Shown piece by piece: positions 11,653 to 23,002 of a DNA stretch of 64,000 bases. The notes beneath the pieces are model-generated. The model ran no database searches. It saw nothing but the letters and a program-made list of their open reading frames with translations, and was not told the origin of the DNA. Numbering within the stretch: the first letter of the stretch is position 1; every line of letters starts with the position of its first letter. Source of the stretch: Tremella fuciformis (taxonomy: Eukaryota > Basidiomycota > Tremellomycetes > Tremellales > Tremellaceae); NCBI GenBank assembly GCA_032768795.1, contig CP136494.1:1984001-2048000 (forward strand). Reading direction: 5' to 3'. A program made the position numbers and the translations under genes.

Positions 11653-13695
11653 ATGTCTTCGTCATGGCCGCCGCAACTCAAGCCAGTCTCATCTATCGGT
11701 TCAGACTCTCGGCTGACGAATAGGGCCTGGGTACAAGACTGCTTGGCGAAGGCTACTCCCGCTAACAAGCCCGCCGTCAATGCCGAGCTGAAGCAGGTGA
11801 GTCTTCAAGCCATCAATCTGTTGCGGGCGCTGCTTGTAACGCAACGAGAACTATGGACTGGACTGATCTCAGATACTATTCAAAGCACACGCAGATAACT
11901 CGATCAACACGACCGATTGGACAAAAGTCCAACTCGCCTCGTGAAGCCGCGCATTTCGATGAATGGGCTCGGCTGATCAGACAGGCTGAAACCGCAACAT
12001 GCAGCACTTGCTCACGTTCAATCACCTTCCAGGCCCACTCCGACTGCTGTCCCATCCTCGAACACAGCTCCGGGGCTGATGGTGGGCGGGCACCGCCTTT
12101 CTTCCCCGTCGCCGAGCTTGGTGAGCTCTTACATCCCCAGCGTCACCCCTGCCCCAAACAACGGCTTCGACCACGATGCATCAGGGAAAAAGAAGAAGAA
12201 ACGGAAGAAGTTGGTGCCACACTCTGAAGCGGACAGGCGGGGCTGATGCTGCAGAAACGACGCGTTGAACCAGAACGGTGACTCCAAGCTGTCTATACCC
12301 TCTGCATACACTTTCGCCACGGCGGAAGACTCAGAGGCCCTCGCACGACGAGCTGCTAGGTTTCAGCAGCCGACTACCTCACAGAGCTCTTCAAATGGCA
12401 TCGGAGGCGTCAGCCGATGGTTCAATGATCCTGGAGATGCGGGTGAGGGCAGCTCGATGATTCCTGGCGTGCTGGGCAGGAAGAAGATGAAGGGTATCGG
12501 CGGGCTTGGCTATAGTGGCGAGGATCTGGTTGAAGTGGATCCGGTAAGTTGCCCTCTTGATGATGTGCTTCAGCTGAGGTCACAGAATGTCATCGACTGG
12601 GACCATTACACGATCAAAGGGACAAGCACAAAGCTGGAAAAGTCTTATCTCCGTCTGACCAGTGTGGGTCTGGCCATAATGGTGTACCAACGAGGCGCTG
12701 AACGTCAGGAACCTTCGCCAGCGGATATACGGCCTTTATCGGTGTTAAAACAGACCTTGACTCTATTGAAGCAGAAATGGAAGCAGAATCGAAATTACGC
12801 TTACGCCTTGGATCAGTTCAAGTCGATGCGGCAAGATCTGACAGTTGGTCTGGATCTAATTCGTCATGAGATCGCCTTCTCATGTGTCAGGTACAACGCA
12901 TCAAGAATGAGTTCACAGTCGAGGTCTATGAAATACATGCTCGCATAGCCTTAGAGGCTGTAAGTCGGATGGTCTACTAGTCTGGTCGTACTGATCCTTC
13001 AGAAAGATCTTGGCGAGTACAACCAGTGTCAAACAATGCTCCGACAGCTCTACGAGCTCGGTATACAGGGTCATCCCCTAGAGTTTCTCTCTTACCGTAT
13101 CATCTACCTGCTTCACACCCGCAATCGTTCTGGTAAGTCCCATATCCCGGAGCACCTCGCCTGAGCTAACACATCAGACATGGCGGCATTGCTTGCCCAG
13201 CTAACACCATCCGAAAAGGCCGACCCGGGGGTGCATCACGCGTTGCAGGTGCACGCATCGCTTGCCACCTCCAATTACGTCCGATTCTTCAGATTGTTCA
13301 ACTCGGCTCCTAATATGAGCGGGTACATCATGGATCATTTCGTCGAGCGCGAACGTATGCTGGCATTAGCAGTGATGTCGAAAGCGTAGGTCTTGATGCT
13401 CAAATCACGTCGATCTGCTGATGTGGGCAGTTACATGACCCTTCCACTCTCGCATCTTACCTCAACTCTCGCCTTTGACTCTGACGAAGAAGCCGATGCT
13501 TTCCTCGCCTCTCACAATGCCGCCGTATATACCAATGTGGCTCCGCCTCCGGTTGTTTCCGCCTGGAAACCCATTCGAGCGGCCCCCCCAACCCCGTTGT
13601 CGGAGAGGATATGGGATTGCAAGAAAGCCCATGCGGCGTGCAAAGCGGGCATCGACAAATATCGCGTGGTCGACCTGAAAGGCCAAGTGGATTGA
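11653..13695 (+). CDS. THP3: SAC3/GANP domain protein, THP3/LENG8-like
   Basis: Family role: transcription elongation, mRNA export and splicing coupling, with a PCI-type SAC3 domain. Exons read as 11653-11796, 11873-11940, 11985-12213, 12274-12543, 12586-12663, 12709-12843, 12891-12959, 13003-13132, 13178-13385 and 13431-13695 (531 aa). The N-terminal part carries WVQDCLAKATPANK and INTTDWTKVQL, then a Lys-rich nuclear stretch (SGKKKKKRKK). The core reads VIDWDHYTIKGTSTKLEKSYLRLTS, IRPLSVLKQTL, YALDQFKSMRQDLTVQRIKN and EVYEIHARIALEAKDLGEYNQC, which is diagnostic. The junction at 12213/12274 is inferred: two long frames share phase but are split by a TGA at 12244, and a 60-nt GT-AG intron removes it. 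The first ~25 residues are weakly supported. Confidence 0.88.
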
Positions 13696-15757
13696 GCGAA
13701 CAAGGCCTTCGTTATGACGACGACTCGTGCCGATTAGCTGCCCGGACTCGATACGAGCACGCTTGCTCGAGGGCTGCTGTCATGTGCTGTGCCATTCAGC
13801 ACCCTCGCATCGTGTGGAGCTGCAAAGAATAAGCTAACGCAGGTCGACCCGACAAATGGCGCTACGGTAAGACATCTCTCCTGCTGCTCCGCGCGTCCGC
13901 TCTTTGCCATGACGAACGAACTACGAGACGGTGTACGGTGATGCATGACATGCAATGTTACCTACAGGAACGACGGAGAAGTCACCCATTCCCTTTGAGA
14001 TTTACGCCACTTTCCGTAGCTGATGATTCCCGCTTTCCGGTACGTTCAGGGTAGATTTGATGAGATTTTGATGGCGTTCCTTGTTTCAGTCCAAACCCCT
14101 GGTTCCGAGGGCGGAGGGGGCGTTTGATGTCGCAGGTTGCAGGACACACAAGGCGGAACATGACAGGCGAGGATGACGTCGCAAAGTAAGTTACCTCGTG
14201 GCAAGCAAGATCCGACGGATCAGCATTGGAATCTCGGACATTTCAAGTCCGACGGCCTGAAGGATGATCGAGATTTCGCCTTCCCGCACGTCTTCCTATC
14301 CTGTTGCCCGTCGAATTTCGCCAATCAAGGGGTTTGCGAGGTGATGTTGGCGGTCACCCCATCGTCAGCCACTCTGGCGAGGATGTCGACTTGGACTTGT
14401 AGTTGTACTTGACCTTCATCTTCTTGTTCTGTCTGCTGTCATTTCCGGTGGTCGTCGTGGGGCGGTGCCGATCTTATTGTGTCTAGTGTCGCGACTTCGT
14501 TACCCCGATGGACAGATCCGCCTTGTCCTGTTTCTGTTACTGTTGATGATCATCACGGTTCGGACGGCGAGACGCCCTGTCCGACTTTGAGCTCTCGGAC
14601 CACCACCACACCACCCGAGGTCACTGCACACTCGCACGCCCCTTCCTCACTTCACTCTTCATCTCTTTCTCATCTTCATCTCTTCATCTCTCCATCTTTA
14701 CCCTCGCCAGCATCGCCAGCATCACACCGCATCGCATTGCACGACATAGCTTCGGCCATCGACCATATTTCGCTCGCGTCCGCTACCCTGCCCCGCATCA
14801 GGTAGCCCACCATCGACCCACCCGACCGTCTAGCTGCAAGTGGCAACTATCACCCTAGATCCTCGTCATCAATCTCTCACAAATCCATTTGCAGGACACC
14901 CGCCTTTTCGATAATCACTCACTCGCTTGCTCGACGACACTCGCTCTATAACCAGTCAGACCTTGCCAGTCTCTCGTCACTGCTCTCCGGTCTCCATCCC
15001 CACCTCCCCCTTCCCATCCTCACCAAATATCGACACCTGTCCTTTGCCGCAGCAAGCGCACTGCCCTGCACTGCCTGTCTTTCAAGCTCGACCCAGTACC
15101 CAGCATAGAGAAGAAGTCATCTGGCGATACCGACGCCTCATATAATCGCATCGACGGACCTTCCCGGATCCTTACGAGAAGTGAGCATCGCCCGCCCATA
15201 CTCCCTCGCCCACATCCCTTCAATCTCCCCCTTCATCGTTGTTTTCACTCATACCGCCCCCTGGGTCCGCCGACCATCCACGTCGCTCTTCTTCCTTTGT
15301 CCCGCTCCATTCGGGCGCCGGATGCTCCTCGTGTCGATCCTCGCTCCATAGCGCTGGATCTTGCGTCTCCTGTCATTCTCCGCCTGGATCCTTTGTCGAC
15401 GTACAGCACTGACCGCCCGTCAGCCCATCACGCCATCCGTCCTCGCCCTCACGACCTCACGCTTGGCGCCGTTCGCATCATCTCGCGCTACTCCTGACTC
15501 GAAAATCGAGAGATCCTTTGAAGCTGCGCGACGTTCACGCCAGTCACGAAAGGAACTTGAACAACGGGTCCCGGGCCGGCAGTCTCGCGCTACGTACGCA
15601 GCAGAGCTGCGTGGAACGACAAAAGGAGAGGGTGATTTCGGGACGCATACTCTCGTTGGTGTCCGTCCTGAAAAGACGCATGTAAGTGTTCCCCTCCTGG
15701 CGTCTGCCCATACTTCTCGATAGACGCGCTGTCTGACCCAAAGATTACTGTGCAAAC
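13696..15757. other. Two-kilobase non-coding stretch with pyrimidine-rich tracts
   Basis: I see no conserved coding sequence. From about 14,400 to 15,500 the plus strand is rich in C and T, with runs such as the CTTCATCTCTTTCTCATCTTC region near 14,655-14,700. This suggests a long promoter and 5' leader, possibly with leader introns, for the 884-aa gene that starts at 15,758. Short frames at 14,479-14,805 and 15,361-15,723 are compositionally biased and not supported. Confidence 0.45.
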
Positions 15758-18412
15758 ATGACCGTCGAGGTGGACTCCCTCCCTGGCGCAGCATTTCCCC
15801 GACCAACCTCGCTATTCGTTCCCGAGCGCATCGACATCGCCCCGCCCCTAGTGCCGACCTCATCGTACTCTCCGTTTCCCACCTTCCCCGGCACGCAGCG
15901 AGCAAGAGACCCGTATGGGCTTGATCAGTATCTCCTCCATCCGGACGATGTGGCTTGGGAGTATCTCAAGGACGATATTACGACCTCGTCCGAGCCTCCG
16001 AAACCCTCTCAAGCAAAGCGAAGCAAGCTTGCCGGGCGCCGGACCTCGTTCATGCTTCGCCGCCCGTCACCGCTCGGATTGCAGGACCCTATGACCGCTA
16101 GCGATGGCGAGACGAGTCGTCCGACATCTCCCAAGCTCCTGCCCCGGTCCCACTCGGTCGGCGACCTCGACCTCGACGTCTTTACCGCTACCGAGACCGA
16201 TGGCAACGCCAAACCTACGTCATCTAGCAGTCTGAGCAAGGCGTTGGGATTGAAGAGGGGAAAAAATGACCGTATCGGCCAGTCGTCAATGTCCACTGCA
16301 GAACCCCTTGTCCTGCCCGAGCGGCTCCGAACTCTGGCCGAAGCTTTCGAGACGGACGCTCTTGTCCTGAACATTGCTCGCCCAGCTCTCAGTACCAGCC
16401 CTAGCACACCACTTTCGACCCGTTCTAACTCTGCGGTCAGCATCGACAGCTCAGCATCCTCGGTCAGCAGTGTCGAGGAGCCCAAAACGCCGCCCGATGT
16501 CCTGATCACTCTGGACCTTGCGCTAGCGGGCGCTAAGCTGGCCACTGCGCTCGAAGACGAGTCGAAGAAAAGCAGCTCGAAGGGCTGGAAAAGCTGGCTG
16601 GGAGTCCGGAAGAGCTCGAAGTCGATGGCGGCGAAAGGTTACGACCGGACGGGCTCGGCGCAAAGCTCTGCCAGCCCTTCGCCTAATGCCAGCAGTCTCG
16701 ATCTTCCATCCAAGATATTGGACATCTCCGGAGCGGAGCAGACTGCCGACGCTGCTGAAATGGCGGTGGATCTTGCGATCGAGCGCCAGAAAACCACCGA
16801 CCGACTGCGGAAGCTCTCTCTCGACAAGCTGGCTCAGCTTAGAGCTCCCTCCCCTCATCCTTTACTGCTCAGCCTACGTCGACAGCACGCACACCTGCCC
16901 GAAGAAGTGGCTTTCTCTTTCTCGACTGGCGGACGAGCCTTTCCACTTTCCGTCAACACCCATCAGCAACCCGGTAGCGGCCTGTATCCCGGTCAAGGCA
17001 GCCTACGCATCAACACCGGCGTGAAATCCATCTTCTCTACCCTGGAGTCCGGCTCTTACACCTCGTCGGAATCGTTTTCCTCGTCCCGCCCTTTATCGAG
17101 CCGCTCAAACTCGAGCAGCAAGGTCCGCAGTCTGGCAGACTTTGTGCAACGTGCGCCATTCGAGGACCGCATGATGGTGTACTTTGCCAACGGCTCAACC
17201 TCTCCAATATCCATGGCACGTCATGGGTACGGAATTTGGGACCTCGATTACTCGCTGCACATCCAGGCGTTAGCAGAAGCTGCAATGCCGGTATCGAGGC
17301 AGCCCGCCATTCCGCGACCGTCGTCCGAGGCCTCGGATGACTTCGAAGAAGCGATCAGGTCTTATGCTGAAGAGACTTCAAGGCTGCTTGAAAGCGAAGA
17401 CGACACGCTGGAGATCCTTAGGTCTCCGCTGGCCACGGTTGGATCCGTCAGTGAACCGGTCGCGAGCAATTCCTTGTCACAGCCCGCCATCACAATCACT
17501 TCAGAGGCTATTGAACCCGAAAAACCCTTGTCATCATTCAGACATGCTGCCAAGCGTAGTGTGCATACTTGGGTTGACAGTGATAGCGAGTCGGACGGCG
17601 ACGCGGAGGACCCGGAGCTGGAAGTGTCTGCTGTCAAGGCGAGAATCCCTTTCCCGCCGTCACCGGCTGTTCCTATTGGGTCTTCGGCCGCTCTTTCCGC
17701 CATTCCGCCTTATGGCCGGTCGAAGAGCCAGCCAAACACTGTGGCAGCTTCTGGGCGTCCAACGTCTGAAGTTCGTCCCCGTCTGTCCAGGCCAGCATCC
17801 AATATGGAGCTCAAGGTGACACAGGACAACCTGCACAAGCACAACCTTTCGGAACTTGCTCGAGCTCGGGAGCGAAGGGCACTTCATGATGCAGGAGAAT
17901 CGGATCGACGGGCTGAGAAGGGCCATGTTCCGAAGCAACTCCGACAACAGAAACACTCGGCAAGCGCCCCCGCCTCACCGCGCCGCTCGAGGCTGTCTAC
18001 CACTCCCTCCGCTCCTTCGATCTCTCCCCGCTCGCAGGGTCGGCACCAGCAACGGAGCAGACCGTCTAGCGACTGCCGCCCGGAATCACCGACCTTCCTG
18101 CGCCCCAGCACTCGGACCGTCCAAGATCAGTCTACAAGAGGCAGTTTGCCTTCGGCAGGACACCGGTCGAGGTATCACTCCTTCTACGAGACAAGCTCAG
18201 CTCGAACTGCAAGCATGGTCGGCATGCCGCCATACCTTCACCCTGCCGCGCACGTCTTTGACCCGCGATTCTCAATGTCGCAGGCGTTTCCAATGCCGCA
18301 ACAACAGATGATGATGATGGCCGGTGTTGCGGGGATGGCATACGACCCTTACGCTGCGTGGGCGCAGCAGGCCCAGGTGCAGCAGGCGGGTGTCAGACGA
18401 GGACCGGCCTGA
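15758..18412 (+). CDS. Unrecognised 884-aa Ser/Pro-rich, largely disordered protein
   Basis: A single uninterrupted frame of 885 codons, which is unusual in a window where most genes have many introns. The N-terminal ~80 residues are the least biased (DPYGLDQYLLHPDDVAWEYL). The middle is Ser/Thr/Pro/Arg-rich with basic clusters (KSSSKGWKSWLGVRKSSK) and predicted disorder. Around residue 460-510 there is another ordered-looking block (FEDRMMVYFANGSTSPISMA, HGYGIWDLDYSLHIQALAEA). The C-terminal end is rich in Met, Gln and Ala (MPQQQMMMMAGVAGMAYDPY). No catalytic motif, signal peptide or membrane segment is visible. I do not recognise the family. Many Ser/Thr-Pro sites suggest a phosphoregulated scaffold, but that is only inference. 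Confidence 0.75.
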   Translation: MTVEVDSLPGAAFPRPTSLFVPERIDIAPPLVPTSSYSPFPTFPGTQRARDPYGLDQYLLHPDDVAWEYLKDDITTSSEPPKPSQAKRSKLAGRRTSFMLRRPSPLGLQDPMTASDGETSRPTSPKLLPRSHSVGDLDLDVFTATETDGNAKPTSSSSLSKALGLKRGKNDRIGQSSMSTAEPLVLPERLRTLAEAFETDALVLNIARPALSTSPSTPLSTRSNSAVSIDSSASSVSSVEEPKTPPDVLITLDLALAGAKLATALEDESKKSSSKGWKSWLGVRKSSKSMAAKGYDRTGSAQSSASPSPNASSLDLPSKILDISGAEQTADAAEMAVDLAIERQKTTDRLRKLSLDKLAQLRAPSPHPLLLSLRRQHAHLPEEVAFSFSTGGRAFPLSVNTHQQPGSGLYPGQGSLRINTGVKSIFSTLESGSYTSSESFSSSRPLSSRSNSSSKVRSLADFVQRAPFEDRMMVYFANGSTSPISMARHGYGIWDLDYSLHIQALAEAAMPVSRQPAIPRPSSEASDDFEEAIRSYAEETSRLLESEDDTLEILRSPLATVGSVSEPVASNSLSQPAITITSEAIEPEKPLSSFRHAAKRSVHTWVDSDSESDGDAEDPELEVSAVKARIPFPPSPAVPIGSSAALSAIPPYGRSKSQPNTVAASGRPTSEVRPRLSRPASNMELKVTQDNLHKHNLSELARARERRALHDAGESDRRAEKGHVPKQLRQQKHSASAPASPRRSRLSTTPSAPSISPRSQGRHQQRSRPSSDCRPESPTFLRPSTRTVQDQSTRGSLPSAGHRSRYHSFYETSSARTASMVGMPPYLHPAAHVFDPRFSMSQAFPMPQQQMMMMAGVAGMAYDPYAAWAQQAQVQQAGVRRGPA

Positions 18413-18620
18413 CCGGGGGGGAAAGCGATGTGCATGTTACCTTATTCCTGTGTCGTGTTGGTGTGTCTTCCCTCTCTGCATTCCGGACATTGGATCATCG
18501 ACCATTCATACTTTCATTGCATCAAACCACTGTAGCATACATTCATGGCACGATCCACTTCAGCATAGTAACGAGCACGACTGTGATGACTATACCGCAC
18601 GACCTGATGCATGACATGGA

Positions 18621-19885
18621 CTATGCTTGGGCGTGCAGGTCCCAGTAGCCTTGCATGCGGCCCATGCGGCGGTTCCACTCTTTGAGCATGGCGTCGTCGT
18701 GATTGTCGACCCACATCTTCTCGTGTAGGCTGGGCCACGCTCAGCGAGTGCAAGGGGACCAGTGGACGACTCACACATGCGCGCCGGCGTCCATATCGCG
18801 ATGCGAGGGAAAGTTGGCGTGCCACCTGGGATGAGCGCCTCGTCCAATACAGGTGGGTTGCTCGCTCACTTGTGGTCGAGACACTCCCACGGCCGCTCCC
18901 CCTCCCACCGAAAGAACCCATTCAACAGCGCCTGGTCCGTCCACGTGCGATCCCAATCGTCAAAGGCGTGCATGTCCTCAAACGTCGCGCGATCAGGGAC
19001 GGCCATGAAGAAGCCCGAGTTGAATGGCGCGCGGTTGACCCACGGCACCGCATGCTCGTACCCGTTGACGGCGTCGCCCGTCGCGGCGAGCCCGCTCGCG
19101 GGCCACGAGTGCGGCGCGGCCCAGATGCCGTGCAGGGGCCGCACGACCCACACGTCCGCGTCGAGGAACAGCGCGCGCCGATACGCCGGCGCGAGGTCGA
19201 ACACGTGCAGCTTGCCGAGCGTGTGGCGCCAGTGGTGCCCGTGCGCCTGGTCCCCTTCGCCGTCGTAGGGGCTGGAGATGTTGATGTGCGGCACGGGCAC
19301 GACCGTCGCGCCTTCGCGCTGCAGCTGCTGCGCCTGCTCGGCGGGGATGCCGGGGTACGTGAGCACGACGACGTCGCGCCGCACGTCCGCGGCGTGCATG
19401 GGCTCGTCGGCGACGCGGAACCCCTCGATCGGCGCGGGCTCGACCTCGATGCGGTCGGCGCGCGGTCCCGCGAGCGCCTGGATGGACGCGGCGGACATGC
19501 GCGGCGCCGAGGGCGGCGGCACGTACGACGGGTCGGTGGCTGGGTCGAGCGTCTCGGGGTCGTGCGTGAGCGCAAAGACGATCAGGCGCACGCTCTCAAA
19601 GTACTCGGCGTCGCCGGGCGAAAAGAACGTCACGTACGCCTCGCACGCCGCGGTGTGCGGCAACGCGCCAGGCGGCGCTGAGGCCTGAGAAGCCCAGTCG
19701 GTCCACCGCGACGGGATGGACAGCTTGACCGCTGATTGTCGGAGAGAAGCGTAGTACAGCGCCAGCACGCTGGCTGCCGCCGGGAAGAGCAGCAAGAGCC
19801 GGGGCGAGAGGCGCCGGCCCCGTGCGGGCGGAGAGGGGTGCGAGGTGAATGGCAGCTCGGATCGCTTGGGAGTGGGAATGGACAT
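18621..19885 (-). CDS. GT8-like glycosyltransferase, type II membrane protein (copy 1)
   Basis: Glycogenin/GT8-type nucleotide-sugar transferase, probably Golgi-lumenal. Exons read as 19885-18870, 18825-18775 and 18729-18621 (391 aa). A short basic N-terminal tail is followed by one hydrophobic anchor (LLLLFPAAASVLALYYASL). The lumenal domain starts near ACEAYVTFFSPGDAEYFESVRL. The metal/donor motif DxD is in ALFLDADVWVVRPLHGIW (Asp242, Asp244). RAPFNSGFFMAVP and WTDQALLNGFF are the family's acceptor-side motifs. The ATG at 19885 is used; the frame is open further upstream but without ATG. It has a diverged paralogue at 27.8-28.9 kb with both introns at equivalent positions. The donor sugar and acceptor cannot be told from sequence. 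Confidence 0.87.
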
Positions 19886-20354
19886 TTCGTTGCTCCGTGT
19901 TACCAGTAGCGTCACGAAACTCACGAGGAAAGTCAGTAGTCAAGTCAAGGCCAGCTCCCACAAACCTGCGGGCTGGAACAAGGCAGTCAGTCAGCTAGAC
20001 TGTCAGTATGCCCGACAAAGCTCCCGGCAGGGGTCACAGCCTCCTTTCTCTGGGATCTCCCGTTACTGGACCATCATTACCGCCATGCCGATGGACGGAG
20101 GTAGGACGCCGCATGAAAGGAAGTCGAGAGGTCATGAGGGTCAAGAGGCTCAGCATTGCGATTTGGGCCTTGGGTCGTCCTTCAGGCAGAGCGCAGTGCC
20201 ATGACAGGCGATACGAGACTAGATGACGATGACGATCCCCCCTTTCTCCTATTTTGTTGCGATATTCTCATGCGCTCACGATCCCAGGAGCTGAGGGAAC
20301 AGCTTGGTGGGTCTGCCGATCAATCCCTCCTTCCAAAGGCATCATGAGACCGAC
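19886..20354. other. Spacer between GT8 copy 1 and the cytochrome b561 gene
   Basis: No supported gene. It separates two genes whose promoter (GT8 copy 1, reading left) and 3' end (b561) face each other. The b561 stop at 20355-20357 overlaps a good GTGAGT donor, so a further 3' exon of b561 inside this stretch is possible. Confidence 0.35.
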
Positions 20355-21187
20355 TCACCGGATCCGCGACACGATGCCGACCCAGATGACAGGCAGTGCG
20401 ATCCAGAACACCACCACGCGCAGCCATGCGAAGCCTTTACGGCCCAACGACCAGTCCGAGTGTCCGCCGGCCAGGTGCGCGGTAAGCAGGACAAGCGTCA
20501 CGACCGCGTACCCGGAGAGCCTGCTCTCAGCCCTATCGCTCACCGTCCTATTCCGGGTGAGACTCACCGGTGCCACTTGTACATCCACTTTCCGCGCACG
20601 CCGGCATAGTGCGCCACGGCTCCCACCACGCCCTGCGCGACCATCCACACGATCGCGACGAGCCCGAGCTTGCCGTGCCAGGTGGTGAAGTGCTTCGCGC
20701 CGTGCAGGTGCTTGTTGTACCACATGGCCGCTGAGCCGAGGGCGAGCGTGGGGAGGGCGACCAGCGCCCCGAGCGCGTAGTGCGACTGGAAGCGCGTATG
20801 CCTGACCGCCGGCGAGGGCGGGTAGGGCTGCAGCGTAGTGATGCCGAGTATGACGGCGGTCATTGCTATGCTCTGCATAGTCGGGTGCACGGCGAACCAC
20901 CCGAGCGCCTTGAGATCGGCGGAGAGGACGTAGTACCATACGAGCGGGAGGAAGATGGCGAGGCCGACCTGCTCGTGTCAGCTCGCCGCTGGACAGGTCT
21001 TTCTGGGCGGACGCACGTAGACGAGCGACAGCGCAGCCTTGTCGCGAGGCGCAGGCGCGAGGTCGAGAGACGGCACGAAGCGCCGCCAGCCCGTCTTGAC
21101 TCTGCCCATCTCGTCGGGCGATGCGTCGGCGGGGAGCAGGGGCTCGTCCTCTCTCAGGACGTCGTCTATGTGGCCGGGGTGCGACAT
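20355..21187 (-). CDS. Cytochrome b561 domain membrane protein
   Basis: Trans-membrane electron carrier with two haem b, related to ascorbate-dependent ferric or monodehydroascorbate reductases. Exons read as 21187-21017, 20968-20568 and 20520-20355 (245 aa). After a 55-residue cytosolic N-terminus there are about five or six hydrophobic helices. Candidate haem ligands are His85 (FAVHPTMQS), His120 (RFQSHYALG), His155 (TTWHGKLG) and the His of LLTAHLAGGHSDW. This is the regular spacing of the family. No DOMON or other N-terminal domain is fused, so it is a stand-alone b561. The C-terminus is uncertain: the stop codon is read through a GTGAGT that could be a splice donor, giving an alternative tail. 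Confidence 0.85.
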
Positions 21188-23002
21188 GCCCTTGCTACTC
21201 GAGTGACAAAGAGGGACAAGTCTTGAAACAGACTACTGCCTTCTGCCTTCTGCCCCAGACGATCAGTCGCCGATCGGACGGGACATGTATTCGTCAGCGA
21301 TCAGATCTCCACCAGCAGGTGGTTACTCGTAGATGGTGAACGTTCTTGCTGTATTATTCACCGTGACCGTCTTCGGGAATCTCCGAAATCTCTCCGATGA
21401 CGAATCACCACCCGTCCAATGGATACGAGCAACTGTTCTTATAGCATCCATAATCTTCATGAGCAACTCTCGGCCGTCCATGCCGCAGATGAACATAAGT
21501 CAAAGCTGTGACTCCACTAGTGATCCATGCAACCGAAGTATTCATAGAACAGACGAAGCGGCACTCACCGCTCAACCATGATCCGATGACGCAGAGGCGG
21601 TGTCCATCGGAGAGCCAGCCAACCACCTGCGTGTGGTTTACCCACATGGTCAGCCTCCACACGGCGCAGTTGCAGCAGCAGCCAGTCTATTGTCTCTGAG
21701 CTGCGGATGCATCTCCGTTCCAACTAGTTCAGACCAGCACGTTTGCTTTTAGATCTCTGAATAGAAAAAGAAACGGAAAATCGAGGGGTAAAGCCGGACA
21801 GCTCGACCCTGAACCAAAGGCAGGTCCGCAGAATACACAACAGGGGCGAAGGGCGCACGGGCAGAGCAAGTACGTAACACGGCACGGCTCGGCTCACGCC
21901 TTTGTCGGACCCTGCCGCATGGCCCTGAGCGGGAGAAGGACAGTGCATGACGATGACCCTGAATTCCTGCTTCATCGCCTCACCACGACCCCTCGATTTG
22001 CCTCGGTACTCGGTCCTAATTCAGACCAAACACTTTTGCCATCCTCATCCTCATCCATCTATCTCTCTGTCTTCTCTTTGTTCTGTCTGGGAGAAGGGCA
22101 TTTCGACATTCGACACAACCGACCGACCGAGGACACACCCACACTATAGAAAAGAGCACAACGAGCTCGTCTTCCCCCTATCACCTTTCATCGGCCACCT
22201 CCCTTCCGCCACTGCGTTAGCTCGCATCTCAAACGTGTAACCGGTGACTTTGGCCAACAGCTGCGATCAACGTCCTTTATAATAGCTTCCATTCCATTCC
22301 ACAGCAAGGCTCCAACGACGTCTGGTGAGTAACGCGAGGCCCACTGCGTCATTTTCGTCATTCCCGTCATTCCCGTCACCTCCCCTCCTCCCTCGTTCAA
22401 GCTCGCTTCCGGAATGAACAGCTCCGCCCCGCACTGCTCCGCCTTGATCCCGTTCTCTTGGCTTTGTTCTTGCTCCCTCGTCGAGCCTCTCTTGCTTGCA
22501 TCTCACCACCATTCGTGTGACAGATGAAGCAGGCTGTGCTGGTGATTGCTCTCCCATCCTTTCCTTTCAGGGTCGGTCCACGATGTCTCCATGCTATTCA
22601 GAGCTCGGATCGCTGTATATAGACTGTCAAAGGACCCCGAGACGCACCACACCCCCCCACCAACAGACACCACAACGAGGTTGCCTGTATGTTCATCTGC
22701 TGACCTTCAGCCACCGCCACTTCTCATCTCCTTGCCTTTCGCCACCATCTCACTTCGACATTGAGCAACACCGAACCTCGGTCTCTCTCGCTCGTCTTGC
22801 AGAAATAACACTCAGACACGACCGGATATAAGGGGGGAGCGTCGATCCTTTCACCACCCCTCGCCGGCTGCCCCGTCTTTCCACACCTCCTACTCGGTCA
22901 TCGTCTCCCAGCCCGCTCTTTAGTGAGAGAGGGAGAGCACGAGTAGACATTCCTTGTATCTCTCCCTACGCCAGGCTGGAGCGTTCGTCATCGGCAACGA
23001 CG
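21188..23002. other. Divergent intergenic region, b561 / glyoxal oxidase, with long leader
   Basis: No supported gene in 1.8 kb. From about 22,030 to 22,980 the plus strand is pyrimidine-rich and contains a short direct repeat (GTCATTCCC twice near 22,357-22,375). A TATA-like GGATATAAGG lies at about 22,824. The length and composition suggest a large regulated promoter or a long 5' leader for the oxidase gene. Confidence 0.45.
22824..22833 (+). promoter_or_regulatory. Candidate TATA-like element of the glyoxal oxidase gene
   Basis: GGATATAAGG occurs about 170 bp before the ATG at 23003, on the coding strand. The spacing is plausible for a short-leader fungal promoter. It is a weak motif match and no start site is known. 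Confidence 0.25.

Noticed and set aside
12210..12275. In-frame stop (TGA at 12244) in the THP3-like gene
   Set aside because: Explained by a 60-nt phase-0 GT-AG intron at 12214-12273.
18872..19681. A 269-codon plus-strand frame opposite GT8 copy 1
   Set aside because: Arg/Val/Gly/His-rich shadow; the minus strand has DxD and FNSGF motifs and a paralogue with the same gene structure.
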